DNA of 64,000 nucleotides from Mangifera indica. Taxonomy: Eukaryota > Streptophyta > Magnoliopsida > Sapindales > Anacardiaceae. Below are positions 36,961-49,266 of this stretch, one piece after another (the stretch's first letter is position 1; each line of letters starts with the position of its first letter). The notes below the pieces were generated by a model that was given only the letters and a program-made list of their open reading frames with translations, searched no databases and had not been told where the DNA came from. Location of the stretch: contig NC_058154.1 in the NCBI RefSeq assembly GCF_011075055.1, forward strand, positions 6,802,620 to 6,866,619, written 5' to 3'. Made by a program: the position numbers and the translations under genes.

Positions 36961-39944
36961 CCTTTGAGAGGGAGTTCCTATAAGTAGATACACATTATGT
37001 TTTACTCTAGGAGTACCTTAACTTAAGGTAGAATCATATGATGGCCAAAGAGTTCTCTACTTGACTAAATGCACTACTTTGGTACATTTCAAATGTGATT
37101 AATATAGATAAAAAGAAGACATAGATCTTTATCAATAGGCTCTAAGCATACATTGCTAAGAATGTGCTAAGTAGAGATAACCCTTCCATAACCTATATAA
37201 AGGTAGTTGTTAGGGTCCAAAGATTAGAGACTCTAAGGATGAGGATGGCTAAAAAGAGCTATACTAGAGCAGCCAAATATATAGTCTTATCCCTAAAATA
37301 TAAGTATGTAGTGTTAGGTAACAACCACGATAAGGGCAATAAAGACTCTAAAGGTCATAGGAGTTTTCAGTCTAAAACATCTAGAAAGAAGTAAAGAAGT
37401 AAAAGGCTAAGACAAGATGAGCGGCCATGAAAAGAGGACCTACCAAGGTATGATGATCCTTCTCTTCCTTGCTACAAGTGTGGTTGTAGACACACTGGCA
37501 ACTACACAAGGTAGAGATTGTGCTATAAATGCAAATAGCCAGGTTATTTCACCTGAGAGTGTATTGTTATGATACTAGCCCTTATTGAACAGACTATTAG
37601 GAGAGGTTAGACTAGAGTATTTACAGCTACTCAAGCACAAGTTGAGGCCAACCTATCTATTGTGATAGGCTAGTTGACTTTCTATTTTTGTTATTTATAT
37701 GTGCTAATAGATTCTAGTGCCACTCACAATTTTATTCCACGTGGTATTATCGAAAAGTTAGGATTAGAGCCTACATCAATTAATAGTATATGCATTGAAT
37801 TACCTAATGGGAATAAAATTACTAGCGATAAGATGTTATTGGATTAGATAATAACTTTGAGGGATAAAGATATAACAATAAACCTAGTCGTGTTTGACAT
37901 GCCAATTTTGATGTAATTTTTTATATGGATTTCTTGAATCGATATAGAGCCAAAATTGACTATCGAAAGAAGAAAATTAAATTTCACCTAGATGATGGCA
38001 AGGAGTTCATATTCAGAGAGGTGCTGAGCTTGATGATCAATAATATTAAAGTAAGACAATTGTTGAATAAAGGTTGTATGGATTATTTGGCATATGTTAT
38101 GGGTAAGAATGTTTAATTCAGTCTTGAGTTTGTAATCCACTTTTATTGTGTGTGAATTCTAGGATGTGTTTTCTGATGAACTATTAAGGTTGGCACCAAA
38201 AAGAAAGGTAGAGTTCAAGATTAAGTTAGCCCTCAGGATCATACCTATCTCTAAAGCTTTATACAAAATGACCTTAATAGAGCTTTAAAAGTTAAAGGAA
38301 CAGTTATAAGAGCTTCTAGATAGTGGTTTCATCAGGTTAAGTCATTCATTGTGGTATGTATGATCCTTTTTTATGAAAAAAAATGATGATTTGATGCATA
38401 TGTGCATTTATAACAGGTAACTAATAAGGTAACTATCAAAAATAAGTATTTATTGCCATGAATTGATGATTTGTTTGATCGGTTGAAAGGTGTTTCTGTG
38501 TTTTCAAAGATCAATTTGAGATTGGGGTATAATCAAGTATAGTAACTGAGAGAGATATTTTGACGACTGTATTTCAAACCAGATATGGGTATGATAGTTT
38601 GTGGTAATACCCTTTGGATTAACCAATGCACCTGTAATCTTCATGGATCTAATGAATAAAATGTTCTAGGATTACCTTAATAGATTCATAGTGGTGTTTA
38701 TTAATGATATCTTGTTGTACTCCAAGACTCGTGAGGAGCACGAGTAGTATATGAGGTTTATGTTACAAAGATTGCATGAAAAACAACTTTATGTTAAGTT
38801 CTCTAAGTATGAGTTCTTGTTGGATCAGGTAGTATTCCTAGGTCACGTGATGTTGGTTGATGGTATCTCAGTAAACTCAAATAAGGCAAAGGCAATACTT
38901 GATTGGTAGAGACCTAAGACAGCTAAGGAGATTCAAAGTTTCCTAGGTCTAGCTAGATATTATAAATGGTTTTTGAAGGGCTTTACCAAGTTAGCCAAGC
39001 CATCGATAAAATTAACTAGATGTAATGTTCCTTTCAGATGGTCTAATACTTATGAGAGTAGTTTTTAAGAATTGGAACATAGATTGACCTCTGCGCTAGT
39101 TTTGGCATTGCCAACTGAAGGTAAGGTGTATGATTTATACATATATGCTTCTCATCAAGGTCTAAAGGTTGTATTGATACAAAAAGGGAAAATGATTGCA
39201 TATGTTTCTTGAAAGCTCAAGGAACTTACCATAGTTATGCTTGCTCTGAAGATATGGCAATATTATTTATACAACATAAAGTGTAATGTGTACACGGATT
39301 ACAAAAACTTCAAATATTTTTTCACTTAGAAAGAGCTTAATATAAGGCAACAAAGTTGGTTGGAACTGGTTAAGAACTATGACTGTGATATCATATACCA
39401 CCCAGGAATGGCTAATGTAGTAGTTAACACCTTGAGTAGAAAAGTTACCTTTTCTTATATCACTATTTGTAGGGAGTTAAAACAAGACTTAGCAAAAGAA
39501 CATATTAAGTTGGTTACTAGATTGATGGCTAGTCTATGGATTCAATCAACCCTTCTTGAAAAGATTAGAATGCCATAATTGTTAGATTAATAGGGTGTTC
39601 AGACGAGGTAGAAGGTTACCAAGGGTGTGGAGACTGAGTTTTCTGTGGTTGATGATTTGTTAAGGTTTTGCGACTAGGTTTATATTCCCAATGACAATGA
39701 TTTGAGGTGTAAGATCCTTATAGAGGCATATAGTTCTCTTTACAACACCTATCCTAAAAGTATAAAGATGTATCAAGACCTACAAAAGTCATTTTGGTGG
39801 TCTGACATGAAAAAAAATGTTACCAATGTTGCTACTAAGTGTTTATTGTGTCTGTAGGTTAAAACTGAATATTAAAGACCATTAGGATTATTATAACCTT
39901 TGAGTATTCTTGAGTGGAAATGGGAGCATATTTATATGGATTTT
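36961..39944 (+). pseudogene. 5' part of element 4: gag to integrase, plus strand, truncated at its start
   Basis: The plus frame starts inside gag (EFL..., then an open stretch 37164-37394). Two Cys/His knuckles follow (CYKCGCRHTGNY and CYKCK..GYF, 37460-37560). Protease is at about 37690-38120, with IDSSATHNFIPRG. RT is at about 38310-38860: the catalytic block reads VVFINDILLYSKT and is followed by FLGHVML. RNase H is at about 38980-39440, ending VYTDYKNFKYF and DIIYHPGMANVV. The zinc-binding start of integrase is at 39720-39860 (SFWWSDMKKNV, KCLLCL). The integrase core begins WKWEHIYMD and is then interrupted at 39944 by element 3. Many TAG and TGA codons replace Trp or Gln. No 5' LTR is left. 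Confidence 0.9.
39940..39944. repeat. Target-site duplication ATTTT, left copy
   Basis: The identical pentamer at 49267-49271 follows the right LTR of element 3. Removing element 3 and one pentamer rejoins the integrase codons of element 4 in frame at this point (Met-Asp-Phe-Val-Val-Gly). Confidence 0.9.
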
Positions 39945-40713
39945 TGCAATATCCTATCTCCATGCCATACCTTTAAGAGTAACTATTGGAGATGATGTGT
40001 CACGTATGCAAAAAAAACTTCCCATATATGTATTATAAGAAAATTATGTCATGACATACCTTCATGAACTTTATTAAAACAAAGTAATGGCCTAAATAAG
40101 TCAGAAAAATAGCATTATGAAAGGAATAACCCCAAAAATATAATTCAAATAAATAAAAAAGACATATGTTGTAGTGGTTGTGTTGTCAACAAGCTGATTT
40201 GTTAGCCTTCCTCCCTACCTTGCTATCACGTCTAACTACAATCAACAACAAACATATGAGTAACAAGACACCTAGTAGGCACATAAATTATTGAGCATTC
40301 TTGGAATATCTTTTGGCATCCCAACTATCAGTATCCTGGACGCTTGTCAAATAAATGTTCTAGATGCCTTTTATAATTAACAACTCATTACCTATCTTGT
40401 TCTCAAGTAGGACGTCTCATATACCTCTTACACTCTATCAAAGATCAAAATGAACATCTTGATGTCTTTTATACTAGTAAGTAAATCAGTTAGACATCCT
40501 AAACGTCTTTTACACTTTATCAGAGATTGGGATGGACATTCTAGACGCTTCTTACACCTATAAGTAAATCATTTGAATGTCTTAGACATATTTTAAAACA
40601 AGTATATTATTAGAATAGACATCCTAAACATCTCTTATACCCTTTGCCAACGTATAGAGGGTAAAAAAACCATTATATCTAGGCCCTCGATATGATTTAC
40701 CTTATCACTTTGG

Positions 40714-40775
40714 GGACAGTCGTTCTTTCCTTATATGAGGGATGATTATTCCCAGATAAGGAAAGACGATTGTCC
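40714..40775. repeat. Hairpin-forming inverted repeat in the element 3 LTR
   Basis: GGACAGTCGTTCTTTCCTTAT and ATAAGGAAAGACGATTGTCC pair with few mismatches around a loop of about 21 bp. The partner LTR has a shifted version (GGTTGTTCCTTCCCTATATAAGGAACAAC, about 46866-46894), so the ability to fold is kept while the sequence changes. Confidence 0.75.
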
Positions 40776-41127
40776 TCCTCTAACCCTGATTACATGTGTT
40801 CTTTTACAAACTCCCTATGTATTTACTAAACTACCTCACATACACATGTGTACGTCTTCTTCTTTTTTGTGCCAGGATAGCCATCCTAGTCTTTCTAGGA
40901 AGCGCACCCCTTGCCATTGTACTTTCTAAAATCATGTTATCTTCGATAATGATTTTGCACTGTAAATTTCTTGAATTAATCTAGGATTCCCCTAAAATTA
41001 TTCATTTCACCAAAACCACTCCAAAACACCTATAAACCCAATGATCAACATAACCTAAAACGAACATAATCAAATCTAGGCATATTCTTTAGTATTTTGT
41101 CTTTATCTTAATTATATTTATATGAAT

Positions 41128-41131
<4 letters not shown>

Positions 41132-41207
<76 letters not shown>

Positions 41208-41228
41208 CATACATATATATATATATGC
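41132..41228. repeat. (AT)n microsatellite with an ATAC interruption
   Basis: About 36 AT units, then three ATAC-type units, then AT again. It lies in the 3' LTR of element 3 at the place where the 5' LTR carries the 47276-48791 insertion. Confidence 0.95.
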
Positions 41229-41677
41229 ATATTTTTCTAGAGCAGATTATACATAATACTGATAGAACATGATGTTACAAGAGAAATAAGGAAAGAAATT
41301 TGCTTACATCTCATCTTGTGTCTCTTAAGTTTTCACATTGTAAGAATCTGATGGTGTTCCCCTACTCTGGCAGTTTTTCTAGATCTTAATCCTTATTACT
41401 CTTTCTGTATTGGTGAAAAATAGGGTTGACAATATGTACCCGAATCAAAACACATGGAGGAGTTTTATAACCATTGGAAAACAAACTTAGGATAGTTGTC
41501 CTTTCAAATGGAGCTAGCATCCCCTAAGATGTGCATAGTTAAAATTGTGTAAGCACGATTTGAAATTGCCAACTTAGAGGGACGGACGTCCTACAATTCA
41601 ACATAGTTAGACCTCTTAGATGTGAGAATCATGTTAAAAGACTAAATTTTCCCTTGAACGTACCTAAGGTTGCTATA

Positions 41678-44600
41678 TTTCCTCTCTCTTAAAAGAATTT
41701 TGCTCTTGAAATTCATTTGATCAATTGGGGGTACTTTTGCCTCATATCCTCCCTAATTTCCAAAGTAGTTTTTTTAATCCGATAGTTCTACCACTGTACC
41801 TTTATCAAAGGAATCCACCGTTGTCTAAGTGTTTTAATTTGTCTATCCATAATTTGCATTATATGTTCCTTATAAACTAAGCTATCCTCCAACTAAACAT
41901 CATTAAATCGAACAACTTGGGATGGGTCTCCCAAACACTTATTTATGCAATAATGATATATAGAACACATTATTAATCTATCTTATGCTCACTAGTAACA
42001 TAAGTCTATAAGCTACCTTGCTAGTCCTTTCCTCTATCTTATACAACCTAATGTAACGAGGTGTTAACTTCCACTTCCTTTTGAATCTAATTACATAGCA
42101 GTGCACGACAATATTTATAAAGAAGTGGTCACCTACCTTAAACTCCAAATTAAGTCTTTTCTGATCAACATATGTCTTTTGTCAATCTTAAGTCCGTCTC
42201 ATCCTCTCTCAAATCAATCTAACATAGTCAATCATTTGTTAGATCATCTCGGGTCCTAAAGCTCTCGCTAACTTTTCTCTCTCCCTTATATCATCCCAAT
42301 ATAATGGGGATGGATATCGTCTCCTATAAAGTGCCTAATAAGGAGCCATTTGAATAATTCCTTGATAACTATTATTGTACATAAAATTTATCAAAGGTAA
42401 AACATCTATCCAATTTACCCCATGATTTAAGCAATACGCCCTCAACATATCCTCATTTATTTGGTTAACATTTTCTATCTTTCATTAGAATGAAATGTTT
42501 TGATTTGGTCCCCCGATCTATTATGACCCATAAGACATTATATCCATTTATAAACCTTGACAATCCTACTACAAAATTTATCAAGTCCTTCTCCCATTTT
42601 TACTTGGGAATAGTCAAAGGTCGTAATAACCTAGACGATCATTAATGCTCTATCTTGACCTATTGACAGACCATATATCTTAATATAAAATTTGCTACTG
42701 CACTTTTCATGTCAAACCACCAAAAAGATTTCCTCAGCTCTTGATAAAGTTTTTACACTATTGAGGTAAGCTGTGTAAAGCAAACTATATGCCTCAATCA
42801 AAATTTGAGCCCTTAAATTGTCATCCTGTCATCCTGAGGAACACAGACCTTATCTCAAAATTTCAACACCGTATCCAACACTATAAAATATAGCTTTAAT
42901 CCATTAGCAACTTACTATGTCATTTATGTGCATCACTCATTAATGGCTTGTCTAGCTCAAACCTCATTAAACAGGGTCAACCCAAACTCTAACCTAGCTA
43001 ATAATCTTGTAACCATCTTTATCTGCTCATACAAGATGTCCTATTGTAACTTAGGGGATGTAGTCACTTAGGACAATACTACTTTCTAACTTAGTGCATC
43101 GACCATAACATTAGCTCTACCCAGATGGTACCTAATATCCATATCATAATCCTTGACCAACTTTAGCAATCAACATTGTCTCATATTCAATTCTTACTGG
43201 GTAAAGAAATATTTTAAATTCTTGTAACTGGCATACACATTGGTTTTCACCCTATACAAGTAATGCCATTAGATCTTAACAATAAAAATCACTAATACGA
43301 TGTAATTCCTAATTATAAGTCGAGTACCTGATCTCAAAATCTTTCAATTGTCAAGAGGCATATGCAATTACTCTACCTCACTACATTAGAATAGTCCCAA
43401 GTCCCTAATGCGATGCATCCGTGTACAAATCATACTTCTCAGCATCACTAGGTAGAGTCAAAACTAAAGTTATGGTTAACCTTTGTTTTAGTATCTAAAA
43501 GTTATCCTTACACTATTAGGAACAATGGAAAGCTACATTCCAATGGTTCAACTCGATCAGTGGCCAGACCAATTTGGAAAAACGTTTCACAAACCGTTGG
43601 TAGTAACTAACCAATCCAATGAAAACCTTTTTTACTAACCTTAGTCTCTACCATACTATCACAACCTTGATTTTACTTAGATCTACCCACATGCCTTCAA
43701 CTAACACCATATGTCCTAAAAAGGTTGTATGATCCAACCAGAATTCACACTTGGAGAACTCAGCGTATAGTTGTCAGTCTCTCAACCTCTGTAATACTAT
43801 TTTCAAATATTGCTCATGATTCTTTTGAGTCCTAAAATATACTAGTTTGTCATTGATGAATACCATAATGAAATTGTCCAACCATTCTTGGAATACTTTA
43901 TTCATAAGATCTATAAACACTACTAAAGCATTAGTCAAGTTAAAAGACATTACCACAAACTTGTAAAACTTGTATCAAGTTCTGAATGCAGTTTTCGATA
44001 TATCTTTCTTGACCACTAATACCTGATGATCTCTTGACCTCAGATATATTTTTGAGAACACCAAAGCACCTTTTAGCAAATCAAATAGATTATCAATCCT
44101 AATAGTGGAAACCTTTTCTTTATTGTCACCTTGTTTTAACTCTTGATAGTCAATAGACATATGCATCAATCTATCTCTTTTTGTAATAAAAAAGATCAGG
44201 TGCCCCATGGTAAAATATATGATTGGATAAACTTACTATCGAGTAGTTCTTGTAACTAGTTTTTTAATTCTTGTAACTATTTTGGAGCTATATAGTACAG
44301 TGCTTTAGATATTTATCTTCGAAGCTAACTTGATATTGAATTTTATCTCTCTTTTTAGTGCTAATCCTTGTAAATTATCTAGGAACTCACATATCACTAA
44401 CATGCCATCTACACTCAAAGTTACTTTTGCCTTGGCTTTACTGTTTAAGTATCTCACACAACCTTTGTTTAACATCTTTTAGGCTTTAACACTGCTAATT
44501 ATCATACTAAGTATTTGGCCTTCACTAAAAGTGAACTCATCCCCACTAAGCCAAACTTGACATTTTTCTTTCTAGTCAATCTTAGCTCCATACCTATTAA

Positions 44601-46112
44601 GGAAGTCTATACCCAAGATCATATCGAAATCAGGCATCTCAAACACAATTAAATCCACTAGCAGTTTTTGGACCCTTAATATTACTGTTCGTCCCAGAGG
44701 TGTAACGTCATTTAATATCTTATCACTATTGGGCATTTATTGTTGTAGGTTTCAACCTAAGTCTCTATACCAGTCTTTGAGCTACGAAACTATGTGTAAC
44801 ACTTGAATCAATCAAAACATAAACTAGAATCAATCATAACTAACTCATCACTACAACTTGGTTAGCCTTAGCATGTGCCAAAGTTACTAAATAGCTTGGC
44901 CCTATCTATTACCTCTTTGTCACTCAGTTGATATAAGTACAGGTACTAGTACTAGTATTGTCAAGGTACTTTCTAGTGAAATGGCATGGCTGATTATATC
45001 TAAAACACACCCTATGTCTAGTTCTACATTTTCTAGAGTGTCAACAACTACAACTCTTACATACTAAAAGTTTCTCTTAATGAAATCCCTTATCTTTATC
45101 TTTTCATCATCAAACCTTTATCTCAAATGTCCTCTTACCTCTCTTACAACTCTTAATCATTACTTTTACGACCTTATTTAGGGCCTCAAAATAAATGGTA
45201 GGGGTATGATACCCTACCATTATTTCCTTGGCTAAGTCGACTTAGAGCCCATGAAGAAATATCTTTATCCTACCCTAGACTATGTTAATCACCTTAGCTC
45301 ATACATAGTAAGAGTGTTAAAGTGGGTTAAGAACTCTCAAACTATTATGTTACCTTGCTTCAAACTAAAGAACTCTTGAGTATAAGACCTCATGACATCT
45401 ATTTATCAGTACTCCTAATTGAAAACTCGTTTGAAGTAGACCTATATCATATCCTCCACAAGGGTAGTAATACATACGAGTCTCTACCAAACCTTAGCAT
45501 CTTTTTTAAGTAAAGATATAACATACTTGACCATTTCCTAGTTAATCATAGTGAACATAGTCATGGCCTCTTCCATGGCATCTAACCGTTTGAATGCTTT
45601 AATCAGTTTTGTAATACCTTTGAACTCTAATGGCTAATATCTACTAGCTAATCTATAAATTAGGTGTATCTGACCTATCACATTTGGCATCTACTATACC
45701 AAGGGCTAAATAGGCTATTATGCAAGTGGTTGTTAAACCAAGATCGTTAGTGCCTTAACTACATTTACAATACTGATAAATATCTCATGGTGGAACACCT
45801 TTTGCATAATATTTCTGATCTCAAACACCTTAAGCATCTTTGGTACAGGTGCTAATGTTGGGGGTAACTTTAGTGACTCTTATTTGAATAACATTCAAAT
45901 GGTTAGATCTCCTTATTTTTTCGTTCTCTATTTGTAAAAAAACCATCCCAATGCTCAACATAATAATAATAAACATCAAAGCAGGTATAATACTTACAAC
46001 AGTCAAATCACGAAAAGGATCGGTGTTGCATAAACCATCATACTTATGCATCAAATGTTTTCAAAATCATTTACATATTTACAGTCCCAAAATCATGCTA
46101 TAATACCAAAAA
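41678..46112 (-). pseudogene. Decayed gag-pol of element 3
   Basis: Minus-strand reading. Gag is at about 45100-45750, with a broken knuckle at about 44990-45090, and protease at about 44500-44900. RT occupies about 43550-44230 in two open blocks: 43975-44208 (RDRLMHMSIDYQELK, FSKIYLRSRDHQV) and 43774-43956 (NLTNALVVFIDLMNKVFQEW, with catalytic FINDKLVY). RNase H is at about 43090-43450 and integrase at about 42200-42780. A chromodomain-like tail (EHIMQIMDRQIKTLRQR) lies near 41810-41880. At the catalytic block the first Asp is Asn, as in element 4. Confidence 0.88.
46091..46107 (-). other. Primer binding site of element 3
   Basis: The minus strand reads TTTGGTATTATAGCATG next to the 5' LTR start. 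It is related to the TGGTATCAGAGC initiator-Met site with two or three changes. Confidence 0.75.
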
Positions 46113-47275
46113 CGTAATGCCCTATCTCCAAACCATACCTCTAAAAGTAACTATGGGAGATAACACGTCACACATGTAACAAAAATCTTCCCATATATGT
46201 ATTACGAGAAAACTATTTCATTTAAATACATTGATAAATTTTATTAAAACAAAGTAATGGTCCAAACAAGTTAGAAAAATAACATTATGCATGGAACAAC
46301 CCCGTAAATAGAATTAAAATAAATAAAGAAGACATCCGTTGTGGTGATAATGCCATTAGTGAACTAATCCACTAGCTTCCTTGCTCGCCCTACTATCACA
46401 TCTACCTGCAATTAACAAGAAATGCATAAGTGACAAGACACCCAATAAGCATGTAAATTATAAAACATTCTTAGAATATCCCTTGATAGCCCAACTATTA
46501 GTGTCTCAAACACTTGTCAAATGGACATGTTAGATGCCTCTAATAATTAATAGCTTATTACTCATACTATTCTCAAGTAAGACATTCTAGACACCTCTTG
46601 AACTCTATCAAAGATAGGAATGGATGTTTCAAACATCTTTTACACTCGTAAAAAGATCATTTCAATATTCTAAATGTCTTTTACACCTCATAAAAAATTG
46701 GGATGAATATCTTGAATGCCTCTTACACCTGTAAGTAAAGCATTTGAACATCCTAGACATCTTTTACATCCCTTGCTAATATACAAAATGTAAGAAAACC
46801 ATTATTTCTAGGCTTTCAATACCACTTACCTTATCATTTTGGGGACAATCATTCTAAACTAGGGGATGGTTGTTCCTTCCCTATATAAGGAACAACAACT
46901 GTCTTCCTCTAACTTAATTACATGCATCCCTTTACTACCTCCTCATGTATTTACTAAACTACCCCGTACACATATGAGTATGACGTATTCTTCCTTATGC
47001 CAAGATGACAACCCTAATCTTTATGCGACAAGAATCCTCTGCCACTATACCTTATAGAATCACACCATCTCTAACAATAATTTTACACCTTAAATTTCTT
47101 GAATTAATCTAAGACTCCCCTAAGCTTATTCAGTTCACCAAAACACCCATAAACCCAATAATCAACACAAACCAAAATGAACATAATCAAATCTAGGCAT
47201 ATTAGTATTCCATCATCATCTTAATCAGTCATACAAATCAATCATACATACAGACATACATACATATATATATTA

Positions 47276-48748
47276 ACAAATGTATATATAAAAAACAATG
47301 ATCATAGGAACACCTTTTATAGGAATAATATAACTATTCACAATTGATGAAATTGGAATAAAAACAACTATATGGGAGAAGAAATCATTTTTGAATTGAT
47401 TCATAAACCAATAAAGCAAAACCTTAACATATTACAAGAAATGTCTACCTAAAAGAAAAAAGTAAATAATATTATTCAAAATAAAGAAAAACATATACAG
47501 TATCTCAAAGATGAATTAAAATAACAAAGAATTGAAAATAACTTTACTGAAAAGACATCCAAACAAAAATTTTAAATTTGAAAATTGAAATAGAAAACAA
47601 AATATGTTTAGATGTTTGAAATGCATTTTAGGAAAGAAAGAAACATGTCATAGGATTACCCAATGAAAATTCTTTCGATGAAAAAGATAGGCCAATGCAA
47701 ATGAAGATTCTATCTCTTATAGATTCTTTCATGGCATCAAGCAGTGAAAATTCCCCAATTGTTTAGAAAATTCAAGGTCAAATGTGGGAAAAATATGACC
47801 ACTCTCACATAACCAAAGAAAAAATTCAATTGTATTTGCAAAATACACCCAAATGACAAATGTAATCATTTCAGAGATTGCAAGGTTCCTGCAAAGCAAA
47901 TCTATGACTTCATCTTCCTTAGTTGGAGCCCAATCAAAAAAAGAATTGAAATGCTAATTGAAAAATTTGTTGTCTCAATTATAGGATGATGAAGAATTAA
48001 GTAATGGTTGTTCAAATTCATCAGTCAATTATGCCTAAAGCAATGAGAATGCTCAAAAATTTTTCAAAAAGTTGTTGGCTCAAAACTTTGGTGCAAGAAA
48101 TTACTCAATCAAGATATCAAATTCAAAATCCTTGAAGATTCCCCAAAAATCCTTCACCGTTTAAGCTCATTCAAGCATTACCCATTGGGTCAAAATCTTT
48201 TTCAAAATTACTCAAAGAAACTGATGATCATCTAGCTCACTTACAAGTAAAATTAATAAAGTTAGGCAAGACTATTTTAAAAAAAAATAATACTTTGCAT
48301 TTATGAATGATTTTTAAAAGAAGAATCTACAAAAATCAACAATTTTGAAAATTCACCTATAAAGATGCTTAATTATCCCTACAAAGCTGCAAAACTCTCC
48401 AAACCTACTGAATGATTTATTCAAGGCTGCAAGATACCTCTAAAAAAGATAAAATTCCTTGCATAGCTACAAAGATTCATCCAAACTTTAATTATTCCTG
48501 TGCTAAATTTCAAGGATCATGATCATGATGTTTCTTCAATAGTTTAAATTTTTGTATTATAAAATCAATGTATGTTTAATAAAATTCTCTTAAAAATTTT
48601 CTCATCTGGATTTTGAACATTTTGGATTAGCAAGTTGTAAGTATTAAAATTCTTAAGTTTTCAATAATTTAGTTACATTGCACCAATCAATTTCACGAAT
48701 TCAAAATCAATTTCAATATTCAATTATATATTTCTTTTACATCTGTTA

Positions 48749-48751
<3 letters not shown>
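47276..48751 (+). other. 1.48-kb A-rich segment absent from the partner LTR, origin unknown
   Basis: It sits exactly in the AT microsatellite of the LTR. The plus strand is A-rich and reads, in shifting frames, as short peptide-like stretches rich in Lys, Glu and Gln (for example KIQGQMWEKYDHSH near 47770) broken by stops. This looks like an old plus-strand coding sequence rather than LTR DNA. I cannot assign it to a family. No terminal repeats or target duplication are clear, because the AT repeat hides the edges. Confidence 0.45.

Positions 48752-48791
<40 letters not shown>
48752..48791. repeat. (TA)n microsatellite
   Basis: About 20 TA units at the right edge of the 1.48-kb insertion. 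They correspond to part of the (AT)n block at 41132-41228. Confidence 0.95.
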
Positions 48792-48795
<4 letters not shown>

Positions 48796-49266
48796 CAATC
48801 ACTATAATTCAACTATTCTAGAGCAAATTATACATAATATTGATATAATATGGCATTACAAGAGAAAAAAGGAAAGAAATTTGCCTACCTCTCCTCCAGT
48901 GTCGCTTAAGTCTTCACATGGCAAGAATCTAGTGGCATTCCTCTGCTCTGGTGGCTCTCCCAGACTCTTAATCCTTATTGCTCCCTTTGTATAGGTGAAA
49001 AATAAGGTTAACAACATGTACCCTAATCAAAATACATGAAGGAGTTTTATAACCACTAGAAAAAATGTTTGGGATGATCGTCCCTTTAAATGGGAGAATC
49101 ATTACCAAAGATATGCATCACAAAAATCACATAAGCATGATTTGAAATTACCAACTCAGAGAGACGAGTATCCCATAGGTTTGACTCTTTTTTGACTTTG
49201 ACAATTCAATATGATAAACCTCTCGAAAGACTAAATTTACCCCTAAACATTCCTAAGATCCCTACA

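Larger units (their letters stand above)
39945..41677 (-). repeat. 3' LTR of element 3
   Basis: Collinear with 46113-49266: CTATCTCC..CCATACCT, TTCCCATATATGTATTA, ATTTTATTAAAACAAAGTAATGG, TAGAGCAGATTATACATAAT and GGAAAGAAATTTGC. Its inner edge GCTATA at 41677 is followed by TTTCCTCTCTCTTAAAAG, the complement of the polypurine tract. An array of short degenerate units based on GACATCCTAAACGTCTTTTA spans about 40380-40660. Confidence 0.9.
39945..49266 (-). mobile_element. Ty3/gypsy chromovirus, element 3, complete but decayed, nested in element 4
   Basis: Minus-strand order: 5' LTR 46113-49266, primer site, gag, protease, RT, RNase H, integrase with chromodomain-like tail, polypurine tract, 3' LTR 39945-41677. 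The outer ends are TGCAATATCC and CCCTACA with the 5-bp duplication ATTTT on both sides. It belongs to another LTR family than element 1: the LTRs are about 1.7 kb when the insertion is discounted, and have different subrepeats. The coding capacity is broken. Confidence 0.92.
46113..49266 (-). repeat. 5' LTR of element 3, enlarged by an insertion
   Basis: Begins CGTAATGCCC by the primer site and ends CCCTACA. It matches the 3' LTR on both sides of 47276-48751. Without that segment it is about 1.68 kb, close to the 1.73-kb partner. Confidence 0.9.
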
